A DNA stretch of 64,000 nucleotides from Lactonifactor sp. BIOML-A5 (GCF_009677585.1 NZ_WKYV01000006.1:225254-289253); one strand, 5' to 3'. Positions 41,523 through 51,156 are shown, counted from the first letter of the stretch. The notes: a model not told the origin generated them from the letters alone. Program-made: numbers and translations.

Positions 41523-42638
41523 TTATTTTAAATTCTCCGGATTCAGTCCTTCCAGCTCCGGTACTACAAATCTTCCGTCCTTGCGGATCAGCACATCGTC
41601 AAAATAAATCTCGCCCCCGCCATATTCCGGCCTCTGAATCAGTACCATATCCCAATGGATGGAAGACTCATTGCCGTTTGGCGCCTCATCGTAGCAGTTT
41701 CCCGGCGTAAAATGGATGGAGCCCTGTATTTTCTCATCAAACAGAATATCCTTCATGGGCTCCAGAATATAAGGATTCACCCCGATGGCAAACTCTCCGA
41801 TATATCTGGCTCCCTCGTCCGTGTCAAAGACCTGATTAATCCTTGTGGTATCATTGGCAGCAGCCTCCACGATCTTCCCATCCCTGAAGGTAAGCTTCAC
41901 ATTTTCAAATACAAAGCCCTGATACGGAGAGGGTGTATTGTAAGTGATGGTCCCGTTTACAGAATCTCTCACCGGTGCTGTATATACCTCACCATCGGGG
42001 ATATTACAGGTTCCGCTGCAGGAAACCGCGGGGATATCCTTGATAGAGAAAGTAAGATCTGTCCCCGGAGCTACCAGGCGGACCCGGTCCGTCCGGTTCA
42101 TATACTCTACCAGCGGTTTCATTGCCTCTTCCATTCTCGAGTAATCCAGTGTACACACATCGAAATAGAAGTCCTCAAAAGCTTCCCTGCTGGTATTGGC
42201 CAGCTGAGCCATAGAGGCATTGGGATAACGAAGCACTACCCACTTTGTATGGGGCACCCGAATCTCATGGTGAACCGGAGTGGAATAATATTGTTCGTAC
42301 AGCTTCATGTTCTCCGGCGGCACATCTGACAGCTCAGATACGTTATCACTGCCTCTTACTCCAATATAGCAGTCCATATTTGACATCTCCAGAGCATCCA
42401 CCTTTGCCATCAGTTCCATCTGTTCCTTTTTAGCAGAGAGAAGGAGCTCTCTCTGAAGACGGGGATCCGTGTAATGTACAAATGGAATTCCCTTAGCGGC
42501 ATATACCTCTTTCACCAGCTGTCTGGCCAGATCCCCGGTTTCCTCTCCAATATAGTGGATATACACCTTTTCATTCTCCTGTACCCGGCAGGAATACTGT
42601 ACCAGCCCTCTGGCCAGTTTTTTTAATCTCTCGTCCAT
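41523..42638 (-). CDS. M29-family aminopeptidase
   Basis: Metallo-aminopeptidase of the AmpS/PepS (thermophilic) family: RVRLVAPGTDLTFSI, the metal-ligand region GDGxVxxEF-like YIGEFAIGVN, and GSIHFTPGNCYDEAPNGNESSIHWDMVL, the family hallmark. It removes N-terminal residues from peptides in the cytosol. 371 aa is slightly shorter than typical (about 410). Transcribed leftward after the 818-aa gene, with 19 bases between them. Confidence 0.88.
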   Translation of the reverse strand: MDERLKKLARGLVQYSCRVQENEKVYIHYIGEETGDLARQLVKEVYAAKGIPFVHYTDPRLQRELLLSAKKEQMELMAKVDALEMSNMDCYIGVRGSDNVSELSDVPPENMKLYEQYYSTPVHHEIRVPHTKWVVLRYPNASMAQLANTSREAFEDFYFDVCTLDYSRMEEAMKPLVEYMNRTDRVRLVAPGTDLTFSIKDIPAVSCSGTCNIPDGEVYTAPVRDSVNGTITYNTPSPYQGFVFENVKLTFRDGKIVEAAANDTTRINQVFDTDEGARYIGEFAIGVNPYILEPMKDILFDEKIQGSIHFTPGNCYDEAPNGNESSIHWDMVLIQRPEYGGGEIYFDDVLIRKDGRFVVPELEGLNPENLK

Positions 42639-42657
42639 CGCGTCCTCCTGTTACTGA

Positions 42658-45114
42658 TTAATCTATGGATTCTATATAACTGATAAATACGTTGCCTGCA
42701 CTCTGGAACAGCTCAGTGCTGTCATTCAGACCATAGGGGTAGGTTTCCTGGGTAACCGGATTATAAAGAATCGTGTTATATGGGTCATATCCTATGATCA
42801 GAACCGATTCTGTATCCGAGATCTTAGCTATAACCGGACGGGAAGCACTCACCTCATAGAGAACACTCTGCAGGGAACAGCCGGTGAGATTATGCACAGT
42901 TCCGGAACTGCCCAGCCCTTCTGCCAGAGCATCTGTATCCAGCTCTCCAGTCTTAAATACCTCCGGTATATCCCCCAGTTCCATAGTAACCCTTGTTTTC
43001 AGGTTTCCTCTTTCCCACACATACTGCTGCGCACGGTTCAGAACGACTCCGGTTTGTTCATCCGCCCTTACTATGGCTTCATTTGGCCTGGTGAAAATAC
43101 TGTCCAGCTTTCCTTTTGCATACACATAGTATGCCTGACCATCCTGTGTTTTTTCAACTTCCATATTGAGCGTCCGGTTTTCCTGGCTTTCCATCATCTT
43201 TGAAACCATTACCAGAGGATTCTTATCTCTGATACTGCTGCTGAAGTTCAGCCGTATCTGCATTCCCTGCCGCTCTGTCACTTTCGCATTTACGGTGATT
43301 GCCTTCTCTTCCTGCTGTACATTGTTCATAATATGGTCAGTGTTAATCTCCACATAAGCTCCGTCCTGCCAGTTAGCCCTGGAAAGCTCAATCAGCCCCT
43401 GCTGAAGTGTTATCCCCAGGATGTACACCCCCTCCTGCTGGTAATTCTTTACCAGGGTGCCGTCAAAGCTTTCAATCCTAACCTCATTCATAGCAAACTG
43501 GATATTTCCGGATGCATCTGTGAGGATATCGGACTCATTGGCAATTCCGTAAACAAGATCCTCATTGATAAATCCTACCGCTCTCAGCCTGGTTCCCTCT
43601 GCCGCGGTGATCGTCCTGGTTTCCCCTGACTCAAAATCTATCTCCGTAATCTGTGTTGTATTATTAGCGTCATTTCCCTCCATCCAGGCAGCGTGAGCGT
43701 TTGTCGCCGATACATAGAACCCATCCTTGGGAATCCCGGATTTCAGCACCTCATATTCCTTACTCTGTGTATCGAACCGGTACAGACTGCCCTCCAGAAG
43801 GAGATACAGCTGATCCTGAGTACTGATATAGGATAGCTTCTCCAGATCCTTCCTTAAAAATTCATAAGACTGAGTGGTTGGAAGAAAGAATTTTTCTTCC
43901 AGTACATTCTGATCATTGCTGTAATGATAGACGCCTGTCCCCACGACACCTTCATGGCTGCCCCTGCTCATATACCCGTATAGCACAAAATCCACGTCTC
44001 CAGTCTCTCCTACACGGATAATCTTCATACTATGGGCAGTGCTTTCATATCGGATATCCGATTCCCCGTCCTCTCTGAAGCTGAGAATTCTGGTAAGCTT
44101 ATTGGCCGTCTTATTATAACTCCAAAGCTCTCCCTCCTGAACAAAGGCCACAATATCTGCGTTCTGGTTAGTCACATGCTGTACTTCTTTGGAGGCCACG
44201 CCCAGATTAATCCCATCCTTAGTTATCACGGGCAGATTTCCGTCAAATACCTGCCTGGCAGAACGCTCAAAGTCAAGCAGCATCACCCTGGCCTGGGTGT
44301 ACCGCATCCTGTAAAAATCTGTCACATGGTAAAGTTCCTGGTTCCCCTCCTCATCCTTGGCTGAGATCATATACTCAATGGAAATGCTCCCGGTTGTCTC
44401 ATTAATGTCCTTTATGGTAGGGATTCCTTTCCGGAACAGCTGAGGCTCCAGTTTCCCCCAGCTCACCATGTCATTGGTAGACTTAATATTTACCTCCGTA
44501 TAGCTTTGACTATTCATAGAGCTGTCTGTCTCCAGGTATTTGGTCAACTCTGACCGGGAACTCTTATCCAGACACAGCTGGTAAAATGTTTCCGCAAATT
44601 CCAGATATTTGTCTGTATTCAGCCCCGCCCTCTGTATCAGCCTGGTATAATAATACACCGTCTCCTTATCCGTCTCCACGGCAAACCTCAGGGAATATTC
44701 CTGGTTCATCCGGATGGGCTGCTGTATGGCAAACGTAGCTTTCTGCGTATTTTCCTCTTTAGAGAATGATTTTATCTTTGCATTTTCTACCACCTTACTT
44801 CCATCTGAGGTACGTACCTCGTAGGCTACGCTCTTTATCTTATGGCCGCAGGGGGTGATTGCCAGCGTAATCTCTTTATCCGTATCTATGGGTGTCAGAC
44901 TGTCCCGCATAAAGTCTACCTGCATCTCCTGCTTATATCCCAGCAGCTGATTCAGCTCATTGCCGTCGATTTCCATCGACAGCACCGGCAGACTGGCAGC
45001 CTCCAAATCTGTCTTATTATCCGTTGTCTGTTTGTTCATTCTGCTGCTTATCACCAGCACGGCAATTACAAACAAAGCAGCCAAAATGCCAATCTTAGTT
45101 AGAATTCGCTTCAT
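42658..45114 (-). CDS. Large membrane-anchored extracytoplasmic protein of unknown function, 818 aa
   Basis: One N-terminal membrane helix (ILTKIGILAALFVIAVLVI) followed by about 780 residues outside the cell. Repeating WxxDxxxxELxxL-like beta segments (LYLLLEGSLYRFDTQSKEYEVL, AAWMEGNDANNTTQI) suggest a propeller-type fold. No catalytic residues seen. Similar single-pass proteins occur across Lachnospiraceae without known function. ATG at 45114 after GGAGG; its first 20 bases overlap the methyltransferase gene. Confidence 0.65.
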   Translation of the reverse strand: MKRILTKIGILAALFVIAVLVISSRMNKQTTDNKTDLEAASLPVLSMEIDGNELNQLLGYKQEMQVDFMRDSLTPIDTDKEITLAITPCGHKIKSVAYEVRTSDGSKVVENAKIKSFSKEENTQKATFAIQQPIRMNQEYSLRFAVETDKETVYYYTRLIQRAGLNTDKYLEFAETFYQLCLDKSSRSELTKYLETDSSMNSQSYTEVNIKSTNDMVSWGKLEPQLFRKGIPTIKDINETTGSISIEYMISAKDEEGNQELYHVTDFYRMRYTQARVMLLDFERSARQVFDGNLPVITKDGINLGVASKEVQHVTNQNADIVAFVQEGELWSYNKTANKLTRILSFREDGESDIRYESTAHSMKIIRVGETGDVDFVLYGYMSRGSHEGVVGTGVYHYSNDQNVLEEKFFLPTTQSYEFLRKDLEKLSYISTQDQLYLLLEGSLYRFDTQSKEYEVLKSGIPKDGFYVSATNAHAAWMEGNDANNTTQITEIDFESGETRTITAAEGTRLRAVGFINEDLVYGIANESDILTDASGNIQFAMNEVRIESFDGTLVKNYQQEGVYILGITLQQGLIELSRANWQDGAYVEINTDHIMNNVQQEEKAITVNAKVTERQGMQIRLNFSSSIRDKNPLVMVSKMMESQENRTLNMEVEKTQDGQAYYVYAKGKLDSIFTRPNEAIVRADEQTGVVLNRAQQYVWERGNLKTRVTMELGDIPEVFKTGELDTDALAEGLGSSGTVHNLTGCSLQSVLYEVSASRPVIAKISDTESVLIIGYDPYNTILYNPVTQETYPYGLNDSTELFQSAGNVFISYIESID

Positions 45115-46276
45115 CTTCGGCCTCCTCTCCTGCACACAGCAAATGCTCCAGAGTGGGCCTGGCATGGAAGAATTCCATACATTCCCGGTATTGGTTCCCC
45201 GGTTTAACTCCCTTAGAACTCTTTACCGCCCGAATCAGCAGGTTCTTGGGGGTATGCTCCATATCTATAAATTCCAGTATCTGGGTGTCATAGCCCTGGC
45301 TCTCAAGAATCTTGGCCCTGAGTCCGTCGGTGAGAATCGCAGCAAATCGTTCCTTCAAAATCCCATAGGAAAAGACTGGTTCCAGTATTTCATTAGATAT
45401 CTGGCCGTTTAGCTCATGCTGACAGCAGGGAACCGACAGAATCACAGAGGCATCCCATGCTACCGCTTTTGCCAAAGCGTAATCCGTGGCAGTATCGCAG
45501 GCATGCAGGGTCACAACCATATCCACCCGGCCGGTACCTTTGTAGGAAGCAATATCCCCCTGGAGAAACTGGAGTTTCTCATACCCATATTTTCTGGCCA
45601 GACCGCTGCAGGTCTCTATCACATCAGCTTTAAGATCCAGGCCTATAATCTTTACATCATACCCTCTTAATTCCTTCAGGTAATGATACATGGCAAAGGT
45701 CAGATAAGATTTTCCGCAGCCAAAATCCAGGACAGTAATCTCTCTCTCCCTGTCAAGTTTCGGAAGAACATCTTCAATGAATTCCAGGAAACGGTTCAGC
45801 TGCTTAAATTTATCGTATTTGGGTTTGAGTATCCTTCCCTCCTGGTTCATAACTCCCAGATCTATTAAAAACGGTACAGGGATTCCTTCCTGTAGAAGAT
45901 ATTTCTTTTTGCGGTTATGCTCCAGAGAAACCTCCTGTTTGCAGCAGGATACCTGCATTTCCTTCACCTGGATCGTCATTTTCCCCTTTTTGCTCACCAG
46001 TACACTTCCCCGGGCGCTGCCGCCCTCCATCTGAAGCTGCCGAAACTGCCCTTCCATCTTCTGCTGTACATAGGGAATAAGCTCTTCCTTCCTATAATTA
46101 TGGTGCAGCTCCTTTTGTCCCAGAGTCTCAGACACCTGGTACTTCAGCTCACCTTTCAACATAACCGGACGTATCTTAATCTTACGAATCCCTTCTTTAT
46201 TCCTTGGGCCGCTGATTGTCATCTGATGCAGCCCCTGCTCTACATATCTATTTAAAAATTCTATTAAATCTGTCAT
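45095..46276 (-). CDS. SAM-dependent methyltransferase, GSTCD-like, 393 aa
   Basis: Class I methyltransferase: ITVLDFGCGKSYLTFAMYHYL (SAM motif), VKIIGLDLKADVIE, VVTLHACDTATDYALAKAV, SVPCCQHEL. This Methyltransf_32-type family, related to the methyltransferase half of eukaryotic GSTCD, has an uncharacterised substrate, probably RNA or protein. N-terminal domain of about 170 residues is unassigned. ATG at 46276 follows GGAG; longer frames upstream lack a ribosome binding site. Confidence 0.8.
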   Translation of the reverse strand: MTDLIEFLNRYVEQGLHQMTISGPRNKEGIRKIKIRPVMLKGELKYQVSETLGQKELHHNYRKEELIPYVQQKMEGQFRQLQMEGGSARGSVLVSKKGKMTIQVKEMQVSCCKQEVSLEHNRKKKYLLQEGIPVPFLIDLGVMNQEGRILKPKYDKFKQLNRFLEFIEDVLPKLDREREITVLDFGCGKSYLTFAMYHYLKELRGYDVKIIGLDLKADVIETCSGLARKYGYEKLQFLQGDIASYKGTGRVDMVVTLHACDTATDYALAKAVAWDASVILSVPCCQHELNGQISNEILEPVFSYGILKERFAAILTDGLRAKILESQGYDTQILEFIDMEHTPKNLLIRAVKSSKGVKPGNQYRECMEFFHARPTLEHLLCAGEEAEDEANSN

Positions 46277-46325
46277 ATAATAATCTCCATCTGCGAGAGT
46301 TTGTCCTATTGTCACTTCAGAAGAA

Positions 46326-46344
46326 CCGTGAGAAAAACTCACGG
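46326..46344 (-). terminator. Terminator hairpin upstream of the methyltransferase gene
   Basis: On the minus strand CCGTGAG (46338-46344) pairs with CTCACGG (46326-46332) around TTTTT, followed by TTCTTCT. It probably ends the 207-aa gene transcript. Confidence 0.55.
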
Positions 46345-46400
46345 CTCATTCATGATATTATTGTAAAGGTTTTAAAGATAAACCACAAGACCTAATATTC

Positions 46401-47024
46401 CTAAAAATAACGTCTGCATCTGCGTCTTCTGCAGCGTCTTCTGTACACTTCATTAAAGAATAAAACCTGTACCAGTTCCCTCAGCGCCCGATCTGAAATC
46501 TCCTGGGTCTGCATTTTTTCAGCCATATCTTTTTCGATTTTTTTTATCTTCTCCTGGTCATATCCCGGATCCCCTGTCATTTCCTCTTCCGGATCCTCCC
46601 CAGACATTTTATCTTCCTCATACATTTTATTTTCTTCATACATATTGTCTTCCCCGGGTGTCTTCTCCCTTTCCAGCTCTCTTCTCAGCCGTTCCGGAAG
46701 CTCTATAGGTATTACCTTCTCTTCTTCCTTTTGTATCTTTTCCAATTCCATCATTTCCAATCGAGCATTTTCCTCTTTTACCTGGCTGTAGATGTGATCA
46801 CACATTTGATTCATCATAAACCGGTCTGGGTATTCATCGTATATCATACTTCCTTCATATTCTATCTTATCACAGGCGTCTTCCACGAATTTCTGTACCA
46901 TAGCTGCATTCTTTGGGTAATAGGATTTCATTTTTTCCATCTCTTGTTCCAGCATCCATTCCTGGTCATACATATCAGCATACGGATAAGTCATATAAAA
47001 TGGTAATGGTTTTTCGTAATACAC
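46401..47024 (-). CDS. Acidic protein with Arg/Cys-rich tail, 207 aa
   Basis: The N-terminus has many Tyr, Met and Pro (MYYEKPLPFYMTYPYADMYD), then a region VQKFVEDACDKIEYEGSMIYDEYPDRF. An acidic Met/Glu linker follows and the C-terminus is RRRCRRRRCRRYF. The composition resembles small spore-coat or sporulation proteins in Clostridia, but I cannot name a family. GTG start after AAGGGG. A repeated EENKMYEEDKM unit lies in the linker. Confidence 0.55.
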   Translation of the reverse strand: MYYEKPLPFYMTYPYADMYDQEWMLEQEMEKMKSYYPKNAAMVQKFVEDACDKIEYEGSMIYDEYPDRFMMNQMCDHIYSQVKEENARLEMMELEKIQKEEEKVIPIELPERLRRELEREKTPGEDNMYEENKMYEEDKMSGEDPEEEMTGDPGYDQEKIKKIEKDMAEKMQTQEISDRALRELVQVLFFNEVYRRRCRRRRCRRYF

Positions 47025-47158
47025 TGTTTTCCCCTTAAAAAATAATTATATTTTACTATATATAGTATAGTCCCTGGGAATACTTTGTGCTATAATTGGG
47101 CTGGGAGAAATTTATATTATTTATTTCATGTATATGAAAATTTTTTGGGAGGATGAAA

Positions 47159-48031
47159 ATGAATGAACTAAAGAGCAAGGACTTCTGGAAGGACCAGCTG
47201 ATCATCACCATCGGCGTGTTCCTTTACGTAGTTCCGTACAACCTCATAACCACTCCAATGCATTTATACAGTGGTTATCTCACGGGTATTGCGCAGATTG
47301 CGAGGACACTCTTATCAGATTACGCACACATTAAGATGACCTTCGACTGGACAGGTATTATCCTGTATTTGATCAATATACCCTTGTTTGTTCTGGCGTT
47401 TAAAACGCTGGGAAGAACTTTTTTCTACAAGACAATAATTAATGTTACGGTGATGACAATCTTTTTCTCCATCATCCCGGTATCTGCAGAACCCTTAGTC
47501 AGTGATCCCATGGCAGGCTGTCTGGTAGCCGGTGTCGTCAGCGGATTCGGGGGCGGTATTATCCTCCGTTACGGCGGTTCCTGCGGCGGTATGGATATTG
47601 TAGGTATGTATGCCACTAAGAAAAATCCCAATTTCAGCGTGGGCAAAATCACCATGATGATGGCTGCTGTTATCTTTACGATATGCGCCTTCCTTTATAA
47701 TATTGAAACCGTTATTTTTTCAGCAATTTTTACCATTATTTGCTCCCTTGCTCTGGACAAAACACATTTCCAGAATATCAAAATGTCCGCAACAATCTTC
47801 ACCAAGAATATTGATGTGGGGCCCATTATCACCCATGACCTGGGCCGGGGTGCCAACACCTGGCGGGGAGAAGGTACATATACACACCAGGATACTTACG
47901 TATTTATGACGATCATTTCTAAATATGAGATGGGTCAGCTGAAGCGGAAGGTACGGGAAATTGATCCCAAAGCCTTTATCGTATTCCAGCAGGTGACTGA
48001 GGTATCCGGCAATTACGAGTCTCGGTTGTAA
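47159..48031 (+). CDS. YitT-family membrane protein, first copy
   Basis: YitT/DUF2179 protein: five to six hydrophobic helices (LIITIGVFLYVVPYNLITT, ...YSGYLTGIAQI..., AGCLVAGVVSGFGGGIILR) with the conserved GGSCGGMDIVGMY segment. A soluble DUF2179 domain follows (TYVFMTIISKYEMGQLKRKV). Suggested roles are membrane transport, but the substrate is unknown. ATG at 47159 is well spaced from GGGAGG. An extended -10 box TATAAT lies at 47091-47096. A paralogue is encoded at 50057. Confidence 0.85.
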   Translation: MNELKSKDFWKDQLIITIGVFLYVVPYNLITTPMHLYSGYLTGIAQIARTLLSDYAHIKMTFDWTGIILYLINIPLFVLAFKTLGRTFFYKTIINVTVMTIFFSIIPVSAEPLVSDPMAGCLVAGVVSGFGGGIILRYGGSCGGMDIVGMYATKKNPNFSVGKITMMMAAVIFTICAFLYNIETVIFSAIFTIICSLALDKTHFQNIKMSATIFTKNIDVGPIITHDLGRGANTWRGEGTYTHQDTYVFMTIISKYEMGQLKRKVREIDPKAFIVFQQVTEVSGNYESRL

Positions 48032-48034
48032 AAC

Positions 48035-48204
48035 CGATAAACTGCGGGGTAAAAATTACCTGTTCCTAAACTTATCAGCGGGGTAAAGACGTGACCCTAA
48101 AATTAAATATAGAGCTTTTGCAGATGGGATCTGCAAGGGTAAATGACATCCTCATTGGAGTCAATGTTTTAAAACATTGAAGACTCCGGTGGGGATGTTT
48201 TTTT
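48035..48204 (+). terminator. Structured 3' region and strong terminator after yitT copy 1
   Basis: The stretch has two GCGGGGTAAA copies (48044-48053, 48078-48087), a GCAGAT/ATCTGC hairpin (48120-48134) and ends in a strong nested stem (48146-48204: ACATCC..GGATGT, TTGGAGTC..GACTCC, AATGTTTTAAAACATT) with seven T residues. It may be a plain 3' end or a small structured RNA; it does not match a riboswitch I know. Confidence 0.55.
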
Positions 48205-48545
48205 GTCGTTCAAGTTCACGTTCCGCCTCCTTATGTGCAGGTATTCCTATTGTTGTCTGAAAAAATAAAAAATCTAGTCATTTAACGAAATTTGCATTTA
48301 CAGAAAATGCTTTTCTGCAAAATGAATCTGACCGAAAGTACGTGTTTGGTTAATTTTAGGCGAATACATAAGAAGCCGATTATAATTATTGCATAAAGGA
48401 CTGTAAAAGGATCGAAGGGGGGCGATGCGGGTGCTGATAATATGGCATATGAGTTATTACTCACTCCAGGAATCATGTACAGCCAGCTGAGGGCTGAATC
48501 CAAACCCCGTTTATTTGACGGTACTACTTAAAAGAGGAGGGTAAA
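48205..48545 (+). other. Intergenic stretch before the MFS gene
   Basis: No gene with a credible start is visible. A TATAAT box (about 48378-48383) without a good -35 box may promote the MFS gene. A 29-codon frame (MAYELLLTPGIMYSQLRAES) ends 8 bases before the MFS ribosome binding site, but has a weak start signal and is not claimed. Confidence 0.4.
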
Positions 48546-49946
48546 ATGAATAACGAAGTAAATATTGTTTTAGATCCAAAGAAAAAGAGGCTGGTAATCC
48601 TCGCCTCCATCATTATGTATTTCAATTACATGTTTGCCAACATGGGCTGCGGCCTGACTCTTCCCAGGCTCTTAGGCGGACTTAATGCTATGGATATTTA
48701 CGCCACTGTACTGGTGTTCAGCTCTGTAGGCCTTATGATTGCCTCCCCGGTGTCGGGAAAACTTGGTGATACCTTGGGCCGTAAATGGATCACCATCTTT
48801 TCTTTGGCCGGCTTCCTCATATGTGCAGCAATTACAGGTATGTCCCCGAACGGCTGGATGCTCATGGTATTCTGGGCGCTCACCGGAATCTGCGGCGGCT
48901 TCTTTGTCTCCGCCTCTTTTTCCATGATTGCAGACGTTACTACCATTGAGGAAAGGCCCAAATACATTGGCTATCTGGCAACGGCTGCGGCAGTAGGACA
49001 GCTTGCCGGCCCTCTTCTGGCCGGGGTTCTGGCTGACAACGGTTTGGTACGGGGACCGTTTTTTGTGGGTATCCCCCTTGGTATCGTGGTCATCTGCCTC
49101 TATGCTTCCTGCTATCCACATGTTAAGCTGGGAGTTGTCTCTGAAAATAATAAAATTGATATCTTGGGGCTTTTCCTTCTGGTAGTCAGCATCTGCTCCA
49201 TTGTATTTTTCCTGAACTTTGGAAATGTTATTTTCCCAAGAACCTCTCCTATAGGTATCGCTCTTCTGATCATAGGAATAGTGGGCTTCATCGCGCTGAT
49301 CATTTTTGAATATAATGCAAAGAACCCGGTAGTCTCCGTAAGGCTTTTTAAATACAAAGAGTTCCGCATTGCCTGGATTTGTCATTTTCTATATACCATG
49401 TACATAGTAGTGGTAAGCGGTTATCTTGTTCTGTTCGGGCAGAATGTCATGAAGGTGTCAGTGACCGTAAGCTCCACCTTTGCCATGCCCCAGACCATTT
49501 GCAGTGCCGTGCTTGCTTCCTTTGTAGGATTGTACATTTCTAAGAGTGCTAAGAACTACAAGAAAATTTATATCTTCATGGGACTTTGCGGAGCCATACC
49601 GCTTCTCGCATGGGCCTTTTTCCTGACGCCCAGCTCATCGGTTATCCTTATTTATATTACGACCCTGATAGGCGGTGCCGGATACGCCTGTGACCAGGTA
49701 GTGAACACCCCCTACCTTCAGTCCACCATGCCAAAAGAAAATTATGGGGCTGCTCAAGGCATGCTGATTTTTGCCGGTTCTGCCGCAGGCACTGTATGCG
49801 GCGCTGTGTCAGGTGTAATTCTGAACCGCGATGCACCACTGGAAGAGTCTCTTGGCATGATCTTTCTGATCTTCGGTATCTGCCTGTTCCTTATCTTTAT
49901 TATTGGCCTGACATCCGTGAGGACACGTGCAGAAGTGAAGGAATAA
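48546..49946 (+). CDS. MFS transporter, DHA2/QacA-like
   Basis: Major facilitator with about 14 membrane helices over 466 aa. Motif A appears as SGKLGDTLGRKWITIF, and motif C-like GYLATAAAVGQLAGPLLAGVLA indicates the antiporter branch. QLSTMPKENYGAAQGMLIFAGSAAG-like sequence marks the second half (YLQSTMPKENYGAAQG). It probably exports a drug or metabolite by proton exchange. Strong AGGAGG before the ATG. It sits between two YitT paralogues. Confidence 0.88.
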   Translation: MNNEVNIVLDPKKKRLVILASIIMYFNYMFANMGCGLTLPRLLGGLNAMDIYATVLVFSSVGLMIASPVSGKLGDTLGRKWITIFSLAGFLICAAITGMSPNGWMLMVFWALTGICGGFFVSASFSMIADVTTIEERPKYIGYLATAAAVGQLAGPLLAGVLADNGLVRGPFFVGIPLGIVVICLYASCYPHVKLGVVSENNKIDILGLFLLVVSICSIVFFLNFGNVIFPRTSPIGIALLIIGIVGFIALIIFEYNAKNPVVSVRLFKYKEFRIAWICHFLYTMYIVVVSGYLVLFGQNVMKVSVTVSSTFAMPQTICSAVLASFVGLYISKSAKNYKKIYIFMGLCGAIPLLAWAFFLTPSSSVILIYITTLIGGAGYACDQVVNTPYLQSTMPKENYGAAQGMLIFAGSAAGTVCGAVSGVILNRDAPLEESLGMIFLIFGICLFLIFIIGLTSVRTRAEVKE

Positions 49947-49991
49947 AGTTTCCGGCAGTTACAAATCCAGACTTTAACAGCCTATGAATGA

Positions 49992-50037
49992 GCCATGATT
50001 CATGATATAATTCTTATATATCAAAATGAATCATGGC
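49992..50037 (+). terminator. Hairpin between the MFS gene and yitT copy 2
   Basis: GCCATGATTCA (49992-50002) pairs exactly with TGAATCATGGC (50027-50037), with a nested GATATA/TATATC pairing. A short CCATTTT follows. It probably ends the MFS transcript. Confidence 0.65.
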
Positions 50038-50056
50038 CCATTTTAGGAGGTAGCTT

Positions 50057-50932
50057 ATGGATACGGCTAAGAAAGAGTTTATAAAAAAACAGTTTCTGGT
50101 TGGGGTAGGTGCCATCATCTTTGTACTCCCCTACAACCTGCTTATCACCCCCATGCATTTATACAGCGGCAACTTCACCGGTATCGCCCAGATCCTCCGG
50201 ACTCTGCTGGTAGATTATGCTCATGTGGCCCTGCCCAGGGGGTTTGACATTACTGGTATCATCTTATTTCTTATAAATATTCCCCTGCTCACTCTGGCGT
50301 TCCTCAAGCTGGGCAAGTTTTTCTTTGTGAAAACAGTAATCACCACTGCCCTGATCTCCCTGTTCTTTTCCCTGATCCCGGTACCCCCGGAACCCATTAT
50401 CAGCGATCCCCTGACCGCCTGTCTCATCGGAGGCGTTGTGGCAGGCTTCGGCGCAGGCATGATCCTCCGGGAAGGAAGCTCCGGCGGCGGACTCGATATC
50501 CTGGGCATGTATTTTGCCCAAAAAAGACCAAATTTCAGCGTTGGCAAGGTAGTAGTCATCGTGGCAATCTTTGTATTTACAACCTGTCTGTTTCTCTATG
50601 ACTTCGAAGTTGTAGTATATTCCGCCATCTTTACCTTCACCAGCTCCTTTGCCCTGGATCGGTTTCATTATCAGACCGTAAAGGTAAGCGCATTCATTGT
50701 AACCTCTAACCCGGAAGTAGCACAGGTCATAACCCAAGATCTCAGCCGCGGCGGCACCGAATGGACCGGGCAGGGAGTATACAGCCATACAAAAATGCAT
50801 GTTTATATGACCGTACTCTCCAAATATGAGGTCAATAAACTAAGACGGAAGGTTCATGCCCTGGATCCCCATTCCTTTATTGCCTTTCAGACAGTGTCAG
50901 CAATAGAAGGGTATTTTCAGCCGCATCTGTAA
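50057..50932 (+). CDS. YitT-family membrane protein, second copy
   Basis: A paralogue of the protein at 47159, with the same order of helices (VGVGAIIFVLPYNLLIT, ...YSGNFTGIAQIL..., AGFGAGMILREGSSGGGLDILGMY) and DUF2179 end (HVYMTVLSKYEVNKLRRKV). AGGAGGT before the ATG. The protein has changed Cys-Gly to Ser-Gly in the conserved GGSSGG segment. Function unknown; probably made together with or under the same need as the MFS transporter. Confidence 0.85.
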   Translation: MDTAKKEFIKKQFLVGVGAIIFVLPYNLLITPMHLYSGNFTGIAQILRTLLVDYAHVALPRGFDITGIILFLINIPLLTLAFLKLGKFFFVKTVITTALISLFFSLIPVPPEPIISDPLTACLIGGVVAGFGAGMILREGSSGGGLDILGMYFAQKRPNFSVGKVVVIVAIFVFTTCLFLYDFEVVVYSAIFTFTSSFALDRFHYQTVKVSAFIVTSNPEVAQVITQDLSRGGTEWTGQGVYSHTKMHVYMTVLSKYEVNKLRRKVHALDPHSFIAFQTVSAIEGYFQPHL

Positions 50933-50942
50933 AAATGATGGG

Positions 50943-51156
50943 TTTTGTGTATGTGAAGTTCGAGGTTATATAGTCGGCGGACGGAGTGTCGCAGACGGAT
51001 GGTCAAGAGAAGGGTGTCGCAGACGGACGGATATAGAAGGGATCACCGGGGAGACAGGGCCAGGGCGTAGGAAAAGGTCAGCTCGAGGCTCCGCTTAACC
51101 TCCCTGACCTTTTCCTACGCCCTGGCCCTGTCTCCCCGGTGATCCCTTCTATATCC
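50943..51156 (+). repeat. Dispersed repeat, copy 1, with a 53-bp perfect palindrome
   Basis: Begins TTTTGTGTATGTGAAGTTCG and contains a 28-bp-period tandem unit (GTGTCGCAGACGGA twice, from 50986 and 51014). Then two 53-base arms (51029-51081 and 51104-51156) are perfectly complementary around a 22-base loop starting CTCGAGGCTCCG. Copy 2 lies at the window end (63827-64000). High GC, between convergent transcription units. Long frames inside it are artefacts of the palindrome. Confidence 0.85.

Noticed and set aside
48672..49385. 237-codon leftward frame inside the MFS gene
   Set aside because: It is a shadow of the transporter frame, without a ribosome binding site and with hydrophilic, histidine-rich composition not typical of a protein.
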